Shown one piece after another: positions 48,701 through 63,276 of a DNA stretch of 64,000 bases. The position numbers were made by a program, and so were the translations under genes. Numbering within the stretch: position 1 is the first letter of the stretch; every line of letters begins with the position of its first letter. A model generated the notes under the pieces. The model saw only the letters and a program-made list of their open reading frames with translations. It did not search any database and was not told where the DNA came from. Where the stretch lies: the NCBI GenBank assembly GCA_000231825.2, contig JH720308.1, positions 62,001 to 126,000 on the forward strand. The letters are read 5' to 3'. The DNA is from Tetrahymena elliotti 4EA (taxonomy: Eukaryota > Ciliophora > Oligohymenophorea > Hymenostomatida > Tetrahymenidae).

Positions 48701-50643
48701 AAAATTTAATCAAAGTCATTTTTTATTTTTGTTATAATCATTTGATTATTTTCCTCTAATTACTTTTCATCTATTTTACAACTAGCTGATTAAAATTTAG
48801 TAAATTCATTAAGTAAGAAATCTTATTTGATTGATAAGGAGTTTAAACTATTTTAATAATTTTCCTTTAAGCCATTTACAGCAACTGTGAGCTTACTATT
48901 TTCTTCTTATACTTTACTTATGATTTAAGATTTAACATATTCTTCTTAATTTTACTATAATTATTTGATAGTATTGATATAATTCTCCATATTCATCTTG
49001 ACTGAAGTTATTTCTGTCTATTGCTGTGACTAAAAGTTGCTGTACTTTTCTCTTATTTAATTTAAATACTCTTAAAGCTCATTGTGGAATTAATAAGATT
49101 CTTTATAAATTTTAGAAATGGTGTTGTCATTAAATTCTAATTTAGTTTATTAATTATCATTGTACTAGTTAAATAGAAGAACAGATAGTAGAATTAAAAT
49201 AAGAAAAGCAATTCCAAAAATTAAATGAGAGTTATTTTGACTAATACTTATAACTTATTGTGGTTATAATGATATTGAGTTTAGCTGATTAGCTTATTTT
49301 TCAATACTCTAATTATTTACATTTACATAACTATTATTATTCTATTCATGAAAAATGTTTGAGCTTGGAATTAATCTTTCACTGATCTTAGCTTTTTAAA
49401 ATGAATTAAGGGTTTCCATTTATCTATTTATTTCATTTGAATGGCTTTCTTCTTCAATTTTACTATTTTCTAGCAAAGAGCTTTACTTTTATCTAAGTTT
49501 TAGATTTTCTTAAGTACATAGCTCTTCTATTTAATTCATACTGTTTTCTTAAATTTCCTACAAATTTTAGTTTATATGAGATAAACTATGAGGAGATTCA
49601 TGTCTGCCTTTATTTTGATTCTACTTAAAATTTCTTACATGGATCTTTTCAGAGTTTCTTTTGAGAACTTTTTTGACAGTTCCTAATTAGTTAAAGTTTG
49701 TTTGAGAAGCTATTGAAGGTAAATCTGAGAAAGTCTTTAAGTCGCTTTGAAATCCTAGTTAAGAGGGACGAATAGAATCTAATTCATAAAGATTTTGATT
49801 AAAAATTTAAAAACAAGAATAATTCAATTAATTACATTCAGAAATAGATTTATTGTTGTCCATTTGTATGCTTTACAGAGAACAAAAATTTTTGTGTAAT
49901 TCAGCTTGATCATAAATAAAATTCTCTCCACAATTCAAGCAAATCTTCATTCTTTTAGGACAGTTTTTTACATGGTCTTCGTACTCCGCATATGTAATAA
50001 TCTCTGAACACCCATTATTTTTATAAACACAGTCAACATTGATATCTTAAAGAAACTTCTAAGTATTATAATCTGGCTTAAGCTCGGATTCTTAGGTAGA
50101 AATGTTAAATGATTGCTAAGTTTAGCACTTTGGGCATATCCTCCTGATCTCATTTCTAGATTCCCAATCAAGGATGCATCCTTTACAAAATAATCCAGAA
50201 CAGCTTGTGCATCTTATTGGCTAAACTGCTACATTATTGCAAAGAAAACATTAAAAAGGCTTTATCCATTCACTATTCTCATAGATATTTTGGAGTGGTA
50301 TTCCACCAATTTTTATATTATTTTACTCTTCATCATCATCATATGAAAATTCTTGTAAGTTGCTTTCCTGGAGATGAGACATATTGTTGCTTATATCCAT
50401 TCTTCCACCATTCTAAAAAAATTAATTGAGTTAGCTGTTGTTATGATTTTAACTCCAAACTTCATCTTCTTATTTCTTCATTCCATCAAAGGTTTGAAGC
50501 AACTTTTGAATATTCTCTTCTGGACAACTTGAAGCATTTCTCTCTATTCGAGACTCTGATTCTGTACCTTTCTAATCTGGCAGATTAGAAAAACTATCAA
50601 GCTCTTTTAAAGAAAATGACCCTTATGTCACTAAACCTTTCAT
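45724..50643 (-). CDS. RING / TRAF-type zinc finger / transmembrane / long coiled-coil protein
   Basis: Intronless, 1,640 codons including TGA 45726-45724, start ATG 50643. Residues ~132-173 form a RING-like finger (CFLCNN...RCTSC..LFCKGC...RICPKC). Residues ~203-255 add a TRAF-type finger (GCSEIITYAEYEDHVKNC, then CLNCGE and H...C). One hydrophobic span lies at ~471-493 (LIFGIAFLILILLSVLLF). About 1,050 residues of Gln/Asn/Lys/Glu coiled coil follow. Within it, at ~830-1,240, is an internal repeat of ~75-85 residues. The last ~100 residues look globular (KLISIVFKFANKDYKDLTC). It is probably a membrane-anchored ubiquitin ligase or signalling scaffold with a long rod on one side. The orientation is not decidable by eye. 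Confidence 0.82.
46930..48150 (-). repeat. Five-fold internal coiled-coil repeat in the RING/TRAF gene
   Basis: At the protein level about five units of 75-85 residues follow the pattern 'L...(I/F)..LF.(R/K)FD.F..QI(T/S)QQIQKEI..TQKD....E..K.EL..L..QLE.IA.QSQIQIN'. For example, LFQRFDKFSGQITQQIQKEI and LFQRFDNFSQHITQQIQFEI sit in adjacent units. This indicates tandem duplication of one coiled-coil segment. Confidence 0.8.
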
Positions 50644-52805
50644 TTTCAGTAGACTTACTTGTTATAATATTTAAATTTCAATCAAAATTGTTAAGAAATA
50701 TTATAATTTCTGAGATAGAATTTTTTTTTTCAATTATTAATATCGTTTTTTTGCTTGCATTGCCAAGTTAAATAAAGGTTATTAGGTATTAATAATTACT
50801 TTTTGATTTGAGTAAAACAAAAACAGAGTAAAACTTAAGTTAATTTCATTTTAAGATAAATAAAATTAGAATAAAGTATAAATAGGTTTAATAAAATTTT
50901 TAATTCGTAACATTCTTATCTCAAAAAACAGCTTAAATTATCGCGTTTAGAGGAAAAATAAACAGTCTCCAATATTTTTCCACTAAATCCTTCTTATTAA
51001 GGAAGTTTATTAAGGGTTAATTAATTATTTTTTGCTTTTTTGGAGCTTTTATTTTTTATTTACTCTTAATATAATCAAAATAATCCATTTAAACAGCTAG
51101 ATGAATTTTGTGTTTGCGGTAAAATAAAAAAGAATCATGAATTTTTTAGAGTTAAAATAAAAGTTAGTTAACTTTAATAATACTAAACTTAATCTACATA
51201 TTTAGAAAATTTACATACTAGTATGTTAAATTTTAAAACCCTTTTAATTTATAATTTATTCCTTTAAGTATTTTTATAAACACTAATAAGAAATATTTCA
51301 TTTTTTTAGTATTAAATATTTAAATCTGTAAGTAGATTTAATTAAAATATTCAAAACACCTATGATTATATTTTATTCTAATCTATATGATTATAAGAAT
51401 TTACTTAAGAAATAATTAAGTTTAAACAAGTATACCATTTCATTCTATATATCAATCTTTCTAGCAGTTTTTATAAATTTAAAAAACAATGAAGATATGG
51501 TTTAGCATATATATTTTTATCTTTCAAGATTATTTAGGTTTAATAAAAATTATGATTATCTCAAAAAAATTAATATAAACAAGATCAGAAAGAGGCAAAA
51601 CAGTTAGCTTTTTGACATTTTTATTTTAAAAAATCTAAATATTATGAAAGAGAAATGGAGTTATTTAGTTAATTGAAACAGTGGTAAAGCACTACCATTA
51701 TTATTATTATTTTTTAAGCACTTTTGTGAGAAAAATTAATTTTTTTCCTTTGTTTATAAATTAATTTAACAGGTGTGTATTAAGAAAATTATTTGATAAT
51801 CATTCTCATATTTTTTATATTGAGATGTACTAGAAAATATAAGAAATTTTTAAAAGAAAATATTTCTTTTCACAAAAAATGTTTTTTGAATGCTTAAAAG
51901 CACCAAAATTTTATGGAAATTAGATCTATTCTAAATTTATGTTTGTTTATAAATAAGTATAATCAGAGTTTAATAATAAATTAAAAGTTTATTTTCATAT
52001 TCCTTCAAATAAAAATATTGCAAAATGAAAGATTTTAAAAAATGAAATTATTTTTATTTTAATGGAATGTTTTGCTAATCTCTAAAAAAATAAAATTATA
52101 TATATATATAGTACCCTAGGGTAGTGCCTTACTAAAGGCTGTATACAAATAGAATACATATGCAGAATAAAAAATAAAATTTTGAAGAAATTTAATCTTT
52201 TTTTTGTAACTATTTTCTTAGTTCATAACACTATTTGCATAATGAAAAAATAATAGAAAAATAATTAATTAATCCTCTCAGTATTAAGTGAACACATGTA
52301 ATTTTATCAAAATTTTTTGGAATAAAATGTTTAATCACAAATTAATAAAATCAGTTGATATTAGAAAATTGACTGTCTTGTTTCTTAATGCAAAAATAAC
52401 ATAAAAATAATTAAAAATATTTGTTAATAGAATATTGAAATTTTTTTAAAAGAAAAATTAATTGAAAGAAATTAAGGATCATCAAGAGTTTGTTTAATAA
52501 CTATTTTAAAAATGATTCTAAGTAAGTATTTCAATAAATAAACTTATCAAGCAGAATTAAAAAAACTCTTCACCATTAATACTTTTTAGGTAAAAATGAT
52601 AGAAAAATATATGTATAAATTGTTTTTGATTTTAAAGTTGATATCTTCTTATGTAAATATTTTGTTTTATCCAAAAATGTTAAGTGAATACATAAAAGTA
52701 TCTATAGTTTGTAGAAATTTAATCAATATTTTAAATATTTTTGTTAGAGAGCATTCATAATTTAATTCTTCTGTTTTATTATAAAAAATACTCACTATTT
52801 AAAAA
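50644..52805. other. Divergent intergenic region with a 12-bp GC-rich palindrome
   Basis: 2.2 kb of AT-rich DNA between two divergent genes. At 52112-52123 lies the perfect palindrome TACCCTAGGGTA, directly after an alternating TA run (52099-52110). No gene is recognised. Confidence 0.5.
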
Positions 52806-55800
52806 ATGAAAATAACTCATGGATTAATTCTCCTGATTAGTTAGATTTTGATTTCATTTGTTCAAATTGTTTTTAGCTCTACTTCTGATAGTTATACTTA
52901 ATGCCCTTTCTTAAAATCATTTAATAATATTTGCCACTCCACTAAAATAATTGGCACAATTTATGATCCTAATAGTTCTCTGCTTTTTTCATATGATGAT
53001 AACTCAGAAATAATAATTTGGAACTTATCTAAGAATCACTATGCAAGAGTAATAAATACTTAGCATTGCTCTATAGTTAGCCTAAAGTTAGATTAATTTA
53101 ACTAAGCAATAATTTAAATTTTAAATGAAAATGGAGATATTATAAATATAAACTATTTAACACATTAATAAATTTAAAAAGATTTATCAAATTAGAATTT
53201 AAAAACCACTTAAACACAATAAAATGAGATAGCTGAGTTTCATCCTTGCTTACCTCTAATCTATTTAAAAATATCCGATTTCGAAGTAATGCTTTGATGG
53301 TTTTATCTGCCTTTAAATCCATTAATTCCTTTATTTTTTATTTATTTAAAACTTAATTTTAAAATATAGATAGAAGTTTATGATTATATGAATGACAAAG
53401 TATTAGCTACTATATAATATGGATCTGATGATAATATAGAAGGTTTAGTCATGTTTAAAGATTGTAATAATTAAAGTAATAATCTTGATTTTATATGGTC
53501 TAATTAAAACAGTTTAAGTGTAATAAGTTATAATTATAATAGTGGTGGAGAAATTCATTTCTAATAAATTAATTATACTCTGGAAAAATCTATTTCATAA
53601 GTAATTAGTAAATACAGTGTTATGAATTCCTTATTAATTTACATCTCACATGTAGGAACTCTTGAGGTCATTAATGCTAATAACACAGCTTAATAAAAAT
53701 AATTAAATAAATATTCTTATCAATTTAATGGTTTTATATCCCATTTTTTAGTTATTGAAAATAGAAAAGAGATTATCTTTTGGTTATCTTAAAATAACTT
53801 ACTAATTTACTCTTTGGTAACCTTTGAAGCTCAATCGGTATTTAAAATTATCCCATTTATAAAATTTCTGATGCAGTATATTATGCTATATAGTTAAAAT
53901 AAGTTTACTGCATTAGATTAAGAAGGAAACATATTTTTGTTTAATATTCCTGTAATTGGAATTAATTGGGAGGAGTCCTATTTTTAACCTATAAAAACTG
54001 TATTCTTATCTAAAGATAATATTTTTAAGATAGAAAATCATGGAAATTATATTATTGCATATGTCAAAAATGATATGGAAAAAGAGTATTTGATGTCTTA
54101 TGATTTAGAGAATTTTACTTTATCTCAATTAGCTTGCTTAGAAAATAACAATTTAGAGACAAATATTAATAATTTTTCAAGTAAAATGAAATTAAATATT
54201 AAAATTCGAATTTTATTTGATTTATTAATTATTAATTAGGTGACACATAATACAACAAAGGAATTATTCTTGATGACAGCATAAAAATATTTATCAGTTA
54301 TTATCATTCTCAAATTAAAATATGGAACTTCTAAAATAAATAGTTGCTAGTGGAAGCCCTTATTGATGAGCTAGTATAATTTGAATAAGTTTTCACTTTA
54401 CTTGAGAAGGGATTGATCATATTTATTAATTCAAATTAAAAAATAATGTTATGGGATTATTTTTCTGGAAAAATAAAGAAAGAGTATTAGATTGAATATA
54501 ACTTAAACAAATTCTTATTTTTTAATTTGTAAGATGATATAAGTGGCTTACTTTCATATAACGCCCAAAGAGTTTATTAATTTAGGATTTTGGTCAATTA
54601 AGATACTAGTAAAAATGTCAATCTGAATATATAGGAGCTTGGTCTAGATATTGTAGAAAACTCAAACCTCTAGTAAGAAAATTCTACTTTATTTCAATTC
54701 AGATATTATATTATTTTTTTTTTAGAGTTTAGGAATGTAAATTTCTTGTAAGTCAATCAATGCCTTTCTTTATTTGTTCTGTAATTGATTAAACAAATTT
54801 GAACAATAGTTTAGTATTTATAGATTTATAAAATATGGTTATCACCTTTTAATATGCTCTCAATGTACCTCCAAATAAAATGTTACTGGTTTAAGAACAA
54901 TAAATAATCTTTTTATTAAGCAAGGATAATAATTTGCTTTTGCTTAAATATGAAATAAATCCTTTTTCAATAAGCTTAATTTTATTGGTTAAGTAACAAA
55001 TTACTTAAAATTAAAATAGTGATATTATTTTAAAATATGACAAAAATTTATAATACTATCTAGCTTAAATAGATTCTGATTATTATATATTCGATTCAAG
55101 CCTTGAGATGTAATACAATGATTCTTTGAAAAAGGAGACTAACTTTAATACTTTGGAAAAAAAAAATTAACTTTAAAAGCATGTTTATATCTTAAATTCT
55201 TTTTATGTTTTCTATAACCACCTTTCAATAGCTGTCATAAAGAAATAAGATTTAATTAGAGTTTCTTATAGAGAATTTGACAATATTTCATACATAAAGT
55301 CATTAGTTGTAGATGAGAAAAGAATTGTTTTATGCACTTAAGATAAATTTGTAAGTTAAGTTTTTATTTAGTTTAACAAGTATTAATTATTTTTTTAAAA
55401 AAAGTTTTACATGTTTTTAGTATAGAATTTGCAAAACTATATTGAAAAAATACCATTAGAGGCTGATGAAATTATTTATAATAAAGAGACGAAAGAATAC
55501 TTATATTAGAACAGCTAAGGAGATAACTTTTCTATCTATTTCAATGAGTATTTGATAAAGAAAAGATTTTAAAGTGTTCAATAAATAAATTAAATTTAAC
55601 TTGATAGGTCTAGGAGTTAAATCTTAATGTCATCATATTAGAATAATACAGACATTTAAAAAATATAAATTTATTCTATGTAAATTTTAGAGGATACACT
55701 AAAGTCATATTCTATAGACACAAATTAGTATAAGCTCTAAAATTATACATGTTAAGGATTTGATAAATTTTTAATCTTAAATAAAGAAGGAAATAACCAT

Positions 55801-58800
55801 TTGATAGCAACTTTGAACTGGGTTTAGTACGATGCAAATAAGAATATAAATAGCACGCTACATTCTTTAATTTTCTATTAATATAGCTCATACTAATTAT
55901 TATATGTTGAAATGATGCCTCATACCAGTTAAATAAATTATTTGCTTTAAGGAGGATAAGGAAAGGTCATCACAGTAAGTGCTTTGAACACTTTAAAAAT
56001 ATGGAATTTAACTTCATTTAAGTTAGATAAAAAAATCCCAAAACTTCAATCATAAATAAATGATATTATATATGACTAGGCAGATGACATGATTATAGTT
56101 TGTACTTCCTAACCATCACTAATATTTTATGACTATCAAACTCTTTAAGTTTTATAGTCTTTTTCTAAATTTTACAGAAATTGTTCAAAGATAACAATTG
56201 GTTTTTTTAGAAAAAACCTAATTGCATCTGAGAGTGATGGAAGAATTATTATTTTTAACTATAAGACCATGCTTCCTATATAATATATTCATTTAGATAC
56301 TACTAACTGCAATGTTTTATTTATGTATCCACTATTTTTTATGGAAGAATATAATTAAATAACCAATTATTCTGAGATGGAATAAAAAGAAAAAGAAGGT
56401 GAAAAGAAAGTTATTGTAGGAAATTAGTCTGGAAAATCTTATGTGCTCTTTTGGAAGAAAATAGAATTTTAATCAACAAATAATCCTTCAATGTATCTTA
56501 AAGAAATTTAGTATGGTATACAGGACAAATATGAATTTTAAGTTGGATTTACTACATCTCTAAAATCTGAAGTAAAAGAAATTATAATCGACTATTAGCT
56601 TGACTTAATGATTTAGTGCTCAAGAGATTAATTATTAATCTCTTCATTTTAAAATGGTGAGGAAATTTAGAGAATTGATATGGATATTCCAGCTTATTCA
56701 AGTGGATGTCTAAAAATTATTATTATTCATGAGTACATGGAGCTTTATGTATAAACATCAGACAATATTCTTATTTACAACTTAGCATATATAATAAATG
56801 GTCCTTTCTTTTAAAAGTTTTAAAACGGTTATCAAGAAAGTACAAATTCAATAAAAGCAATAAACTCTAAACTGAATATGTACTTATTTAGAAACTCTGA
56901 GTCTAATCTTATTCTGATAGATTAAAATAATCACAACAGCTTTTTGATGAATTAAAACCTATAATATTGTTAGGTGCAAGATTATTTTATCTTTTATGAG
57001 AATTATATTCTAATGAAGTGCTCTTAATATAAAATATTAGTGTATTAATTTTAGTCTCAAAGCAAAGAGTTATTATTAAGTTCTTCTGTAAACTAAATGT
57101 TACAACAATAAATAGAAAGAATACAGATAATTAAATAATCCATCTTTTTTCCATAGGTTTTTTACATAATAAATGCTCCTTCTGAAATTGTAGTTTTAAG
57201 ATTTTAAAAATAAAAGTAATAATAGGATATTGCTTTTGAACTTTTTTAAACAAAAATTGAAATGAAATTGCATGTCAAAGATATTTTGATGATATGTAGA
57301 TTTATGACAGCAATAACTTATTTTGATGGCTCATTCTAATTATGCAATGTATCATTTAGATCATGCAATTCTCTCATAGTAGGTGACTTTAGTAACTTTA
57401 TAAATGGATTTGCAATTAACCCATTAAACTCTTAGAAAATATATTTCTACTCAAATTCAGGGTAAATAAATTATTACTAAATTAACTTTAATCAAGAATA
57501 TTTTCAGGATATACATTAAATTTTCGAAGATGAAATAAATTGCAAAAAAATTAGTAATGTTAAATACCCTAATTCGGACTATTTAAATGTTCTGCCAAAT
57601 TAATATTTAAATGAAATTGAAGCATATTTAAATGAACAAAACCAAGGAATGAGCAAATTAGTCTAGCTGGATGAAATTGATTTTATTAATGCAAAATTGA
57701 ACTTTACAAGCTAACTGGTTGATCATAAAAATATCATTACAGAACCTATTGACGAGTGTCATGTTTTTAAAGAAATTAAAATTTTTATTACTCCTGTTTT
57801 TTCCCAAGGTTTAATTTATATATGGGATTTAGAAAAATTTGAAATGCTAAGTAATATATAAGTGCCGAGCTTATCTTTTTTGAGCTACATTAAAATTTGC
57901 AGCAGTTAAAATTCCTTTTTTTTAATAACCTCTACAGGCTTGAGCTTTTATGAATATAATAAAGATAATTCTATTTTCCATTTAAGTGACTCATATTACA
58001 CTATTAATGACTAAATTCAGAACCCAAGAACTAATTTTCTAAACTATTTTGCTGACTATTCTATAATTACTAGCACAAAAGGATATTAAATTATCAACTT
58101 TAAAAATAAATTTGCTCCAGAAAATTAGAGATTTATATAGAAGATTGAAATATCGAATCCTGTAATAGTTAGTGTTGAAATGGTTACAGATCTACCTGAA
58201 GAAAGTCAAGTTAGCTTGATAGTATTTGGATTTTCTAATCAAGAAATATTTTTGTAAGCAAAATTAATTTAGTTTTATTATATATTTATTAAATGTAAAA
58301 TAGGCATTATATCTATCTAAAGTAAATGGATTCCTGCATAGTAAGACTTGATAGCTATGGTTTGAATGAAATCTAAGAAGAACTTAGTTCAATTGAAACA
58401 AATTAAGAAATTTAATAATTTAAGGTGAACAAATTTAAAATAAAATTATAATTCTAGGATATCTTTAACTTGTTAAATAATATTCCCAATTTTAAATATT
58501 CAAAATAAAGTAGTTTAAACATAAGTGGAATTTCTTAAATAAAGCAATCTATCATTTCTAAAATTAAACAAATTTAGATTGTTCTAAACTGGTAAAAATT
58601 AATTTTGTAAAATATTGAAGTTGATAGCTCAACCGTTTAAATAAATTCTTCTATTTAAATCGCTGCTGAGGATATAGATAACATTATTGTTTTTAAGAAT
58701 ATTAAATTCTAAAATTTCTATTCTGATTTGCTTTTTGAAATTAAGCTATTCAGCAATGCTACGGTTAGTAATGCAGCTATAAGTCGTGGATCATTTAGCA

Positions 58801-61800
58801 GCTAAACTCTTTTTAAATTTTATGAGTGCAATTTAATTTAATTCTAAGATTTTAAGATTGAAGAAATAACTGCATCTAATTTTACTTTAGCTTTATTTTA
58901 AGGAAGATATACAATCTTATCATTTTAAAATCTTCTCATTTCTGAAATTCAAATAATAAATTCAAACATCCAAAATAGTGAGCTATTTGTGATGCAGTTT
59001 GGTAAGCAAGCAAATATCAGTAATATAACTATTCAAAATAATTTGGCATCAAATACAAGATTATTTGAAATGTAAGGAATAATTTCAACTACTTTAAAAA
59101 ATTCTTCATTTTTCAACAATACTTCTCTTTTCTTATTAAATTCTTCAAGAGAAATTATAATAAATTATGACACTTATTCTCAATTTCAAGTTTATGAGTC
59201 CAATTTCTATTTATTTGACACAGGTATTTCAAACTGTTAAATCGATTAATCAACTTTAAGTCTTTTAAGTTTCAGAAAGCAGAAGGTATTTATTAATAAT
59301 CTAAATATTTCTGATTTATATGGAATAAAAACTCCTATTCCATTGATCTTTCAAATACCTTACTATAACACATCAATTTATACTCAAGAAAATTCTAAAA
59401 ACAACACTGAACTTTTATTGTATGACTCATAGTAATAATATAGTTATTCTAGCTTATTTTCAATAATAAAATGTGATGAATTAAACTCTATGGAGATAAA
59501 AAATAGTAATTTTCTTAATATGAAATAAGTAAATCATGTCATTTAATCTAGAGATTCTGAATTGATAAGAGTGATAAACTGTAATTTTAAAAACATTTAA
59601 GATAAATACTCAACAAATGGTTTAGTTTATTCAGAAAGAAGTATAATGTAAGTGAGCAATTCTAACTTCTAAGATAATGTATCACACAAATGCACTAATT
59701 TTTTATTTTTAGACTCTCCTGTTTCAAGTGATGCTAATAGTATTAGCTTTATAAAAAATTCAAAATTTACAAATAACCATGCTTAAATTTTTGGTGGAGG
59801 ATTGTGTTTTTCTAATTCATAAATAACTTTTATTGATTCAGATTTTATCTAGAATAGAGCTTAATTTGGTGGAGCTATCTTCTACTTTTATGATTAAGAT
59901 TATCTAAAATTAAAACAAGGATCTCTTTAAAATAGTATTCTTAATAATTCTAAGTTTTTTAATAACTCTGCAGATATTTTTGGGGTTAACTATGCTAGTG
60001 GCTTAAGTTATATGCAGCCTCTAGGTTTAAAATTTGATGGTGAAAACTATGTGATTGATGATTTTAGAAGTGGAGACTCTTTGAGTAGCTTAAAAGTACT
60101 TCTATTTGATCAAGAAAAATAGATGATTTCTAATGATGCATTGAATTCTCTTAACTTCAAGCTTAAACCAATTAAATAAATAAATGTAAAAATAATTAAC
60201 TAATCTGATTTTGAATAGAAAATGGAAGGCGAAATATTTTATCTTACAAATGATAGACTAAGGATATTTGGTTAACCAGGAGAAGATGGATATATTTATT
60301 ATACTTCTGATTTTATAGATAATTCATAAGTTGACAACTTGCTACCAGAGTAGTAGTCTATCTTAAAAATTAAGCTTAAGTTTAGAAAATGCATAATAGG
60401 TGAAATTTAAAGATTGGAATATGTTGATGAATAAAACTAGAAGAATTACTTTTCTTGCTTTTAATGTCCAGAAGGTATTTTATTTCAATATTAACTTGAT
60501 TATATTAAACATTTAAAAAAGGGAAATATTCTTTGATTGAAGGTAGTTATGATCCAAAAAATAAAACAAAAATGTGCTAGCTTTGCCCAAGCGATAAAGC
60601 AACCTTTTGTGAAAAAGATAAAATAATGATAAAACAAGGATTTTGGAGAGAAAGTAAGATGAGTGATGTAATTGTAGAGTGTAAAAACAATCCTGAGGCT
60701 TGCTTGGGAGAAGACTAATGCTAAGAAGGGCACATTGGTAAAATTATGAGGCTTTTAACCTTTATTTATGTGTATTTTTATTTTTTAAAGGTCCACTTTG
60801 TGAAGATTGCGATATTACAGGTGAAGTTTATGGAAAAAAGTAAGGTTTTTTTAATATGAATATAACTTATTTTCCATTTTAATATTTGATTAATAACATT
60901 TCAAAAAGGTACACAAGAATTAACAATGAAGTTTTTTAGTGTTCTTAATGTGAAAATAACTTTCCTTAAATATTTATTATGTTTTTATTGCAGGCTGCTA
61001 TTACAAGTTATTTAGTTTGGTCAATAAAAACTTCACTTGATCGCTCTAAGCAGATTGTCATGGCAGATCTGATGAGAAAACTTACTTTGGTGAGCTTGGG
61101 CAGGAGTTCACAAACTAATACAACTACTGCCTTTATCAAGATTATTGCTCATTATGTTTAGGTAATATCTTGCTTAAAATATTATCATCCATAGTATCCT
61201 TCATTTGGTTTACTTTATGTCGATTATATTGGTGACCCTGTCGATAAGTCTACTTTCGCTTTCGATTGCATCTTAATTGATTTTGAGTATCTAAATATAC
61301 CTTTTGAATATTTGATTATAATTTGGTCCTAGATTTATTAAATAATGTATTTGTTGCTTTATTTAAGCATCTATTTTTGCTTGATTAAAATGAAGAAAGT
61401 TTAATACAAGTAATATGCTAATAGAAATGCTATTATCTTCTTCATTCTTTACATTTAGAATAGTGTAATTTCTTAACTTGTTTCTGTTATTTCTTGCAGG
61501 AGAATCGGTGGAAAAAGCTACATTAGATCAGCTATTTCAAAAATGTGTTACACAAATGATTTTTACTAGTATTCATTTAAGTTAGTTGTACCTCTGCTAT
61601 CATTTTGGGCACTCTTAGTTCCCTTGATAGGATTCTGCTTAATTTTTAGAATTAGAAAGAAACTATTTACATTTTTCAATACATTAAACTATGGTTTAAT
61701 ATATTTAGATTACAAACCTAAATACTATTATTGGGAGTTTATTAGGATCATTATCAAGATTATTATTATTTTTATTGTGAATTATTTTTATTAGAGCATT

Positions 61801-63276
61801 TATTACTAAGGTATCTTCTCCCTTTTAGTTATTTTACTATATTCTTACTTACTCCAAAATCTGGAGCCTTACAAAGAAAAGAGATTTAACAAGCTAGAGT
61901 AGAAATCAACATTTGTATAATTTACCTTCTTTTTCTTAGTCTTAGTCTAATAAGGGTTAGAAATTTAGTAATATTCTTATCTCAGCTGGGTCATAGTAGT
62001 AATAAATCTAGTTTTCTTAGTTTATTTAATATACTTGTGCATATCTTATCAAATAACTAAGTAGTAAATTTTCATTTTACTTTACAAAATTCCTTGTCTG
62101 AGAAAATGTGTAGAAAATAAAATTCCTCAACAACAAAGAATATTTAATGCTCAACAACTCTGGCGTAGCTTATCGTATTTTATTTTACAAAGAAAATAAA
62201 ATTTATTAATCCTATTTTTTATTTAGAATTTATGTTCGAGATTTTTTAGAACGAAAAAAGCTAAATAAAAATGCCGAATTCTATGTTTAGCATCTTTAAC
62301 TTGGAAATAGTCAATCTAATCTTTATAGAGTATCTCAAGTGAAAACATCATAGCAATTCAAAGAAATTCTTAAATAATCAACCCAAATAAGTTAATTTAT
62401 TGGAGAATAAAAAGAATCAGAAACTAAACATGACATATCCTTAAATTTTAATAAACTTTAACTCAATGAAATAGTTACAGAAGTAAAATAATTTTTGTAA
62501 GCATATATGACCATCTAAGGAAATATCTTTTTTCATTTATTAGTCAAGGGTATTAGGTAAATTTAATGCTATTTCAGAAGAAATATAAGAAGAAGATCCA
62601 GAAGTTTAATCTGAAAAGTACTAAGAAAAGATTCCTTAACAATTAAACTAGATTATCATTCCTGATTTTTATCCTAACCAAACAAAGTTACAAATAGATT
62701 CATAATCAGACAGAATAAAAACGGAAGAATTACTTGATACCTAAGAAAACGAAGAAAATAAAATTTTGAAGACTGATACATCATTTACAAAAAATTTAAA
62801 TCATCCTTCTATAATATCCCCTCAGAAGTAACTTTGATTGATAGATGAAATGATTTTTTGCTACATAATTTTATATAATTTAATAAAGTACCTTAGGCAA
62901 CTCAAATCAGATGCTGATAAAAACAATATAGCAATAAAAGACAGAAGAAGATTTAGAAGCCAAATAAAATATGCAAACAAAATAAATACCTCGAGATTTG
63001 AAAGTTAAAGAAAATAACTTGACTAGATTGAAATAAAAATAGTAAGTTTTACTCAAAAAAAACTCTTTAAAATTTTTAATTAAAAAAACATCTAGATAAA
63101 ATAAAGAACAAGATAATATAAATCTTTCATAACAGCAAGATTCGAAAGTGATAGCTTCTTTATTCACTCCTAGAAATAATGAAAAACCAGTGAATAATCC
63201 AGTTTAATCATACAGAGAAGCATTTGCTTAGAAAATGAAAAAAACAATAAGTTTTAGAAGTGCTTAAAAATAATGA
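52806..63276 (+). CDS. Giant secretory-route membrane protein: beta-helix-like repeats, Cys-rich segment, ~8 spans
   Basis: Twelve exons. Introns are 53286-53369, 54181-54239, 54673-54725, 55351-55404, 58254-58303, 60475-60521, 60738-60790, 60840-60908, 62175-62226, 62483-62543 and 62828-62888. The spliced length is 9,828 nt, or 3,275 residues. It starts with a signal peptide (LILLISQILISFVQIVFS). Residues ~25-1,730 are beta-rich with propeller-like units (IIIFNYK, IWDLEKFE). Residues ~1,800-2,380 contain parallel beta-helix (pectin-lyase-like) repeats such as FGGGLCFSNSQITFIDSDF and FGGAIFYF. At ~2,435-2,570 is an EGF/GCC2-like Cys-rich part (CFQCPEGKYS, CQLCPS, GHIGPLCEDC). About eight membrane spans follow (~2,575-2,935), then a basic/Gln-rich cytosolic tail. 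Ciliates have many such orphan surface receptor-like proteins. The ligand is unknown. Confidence 0.85.
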
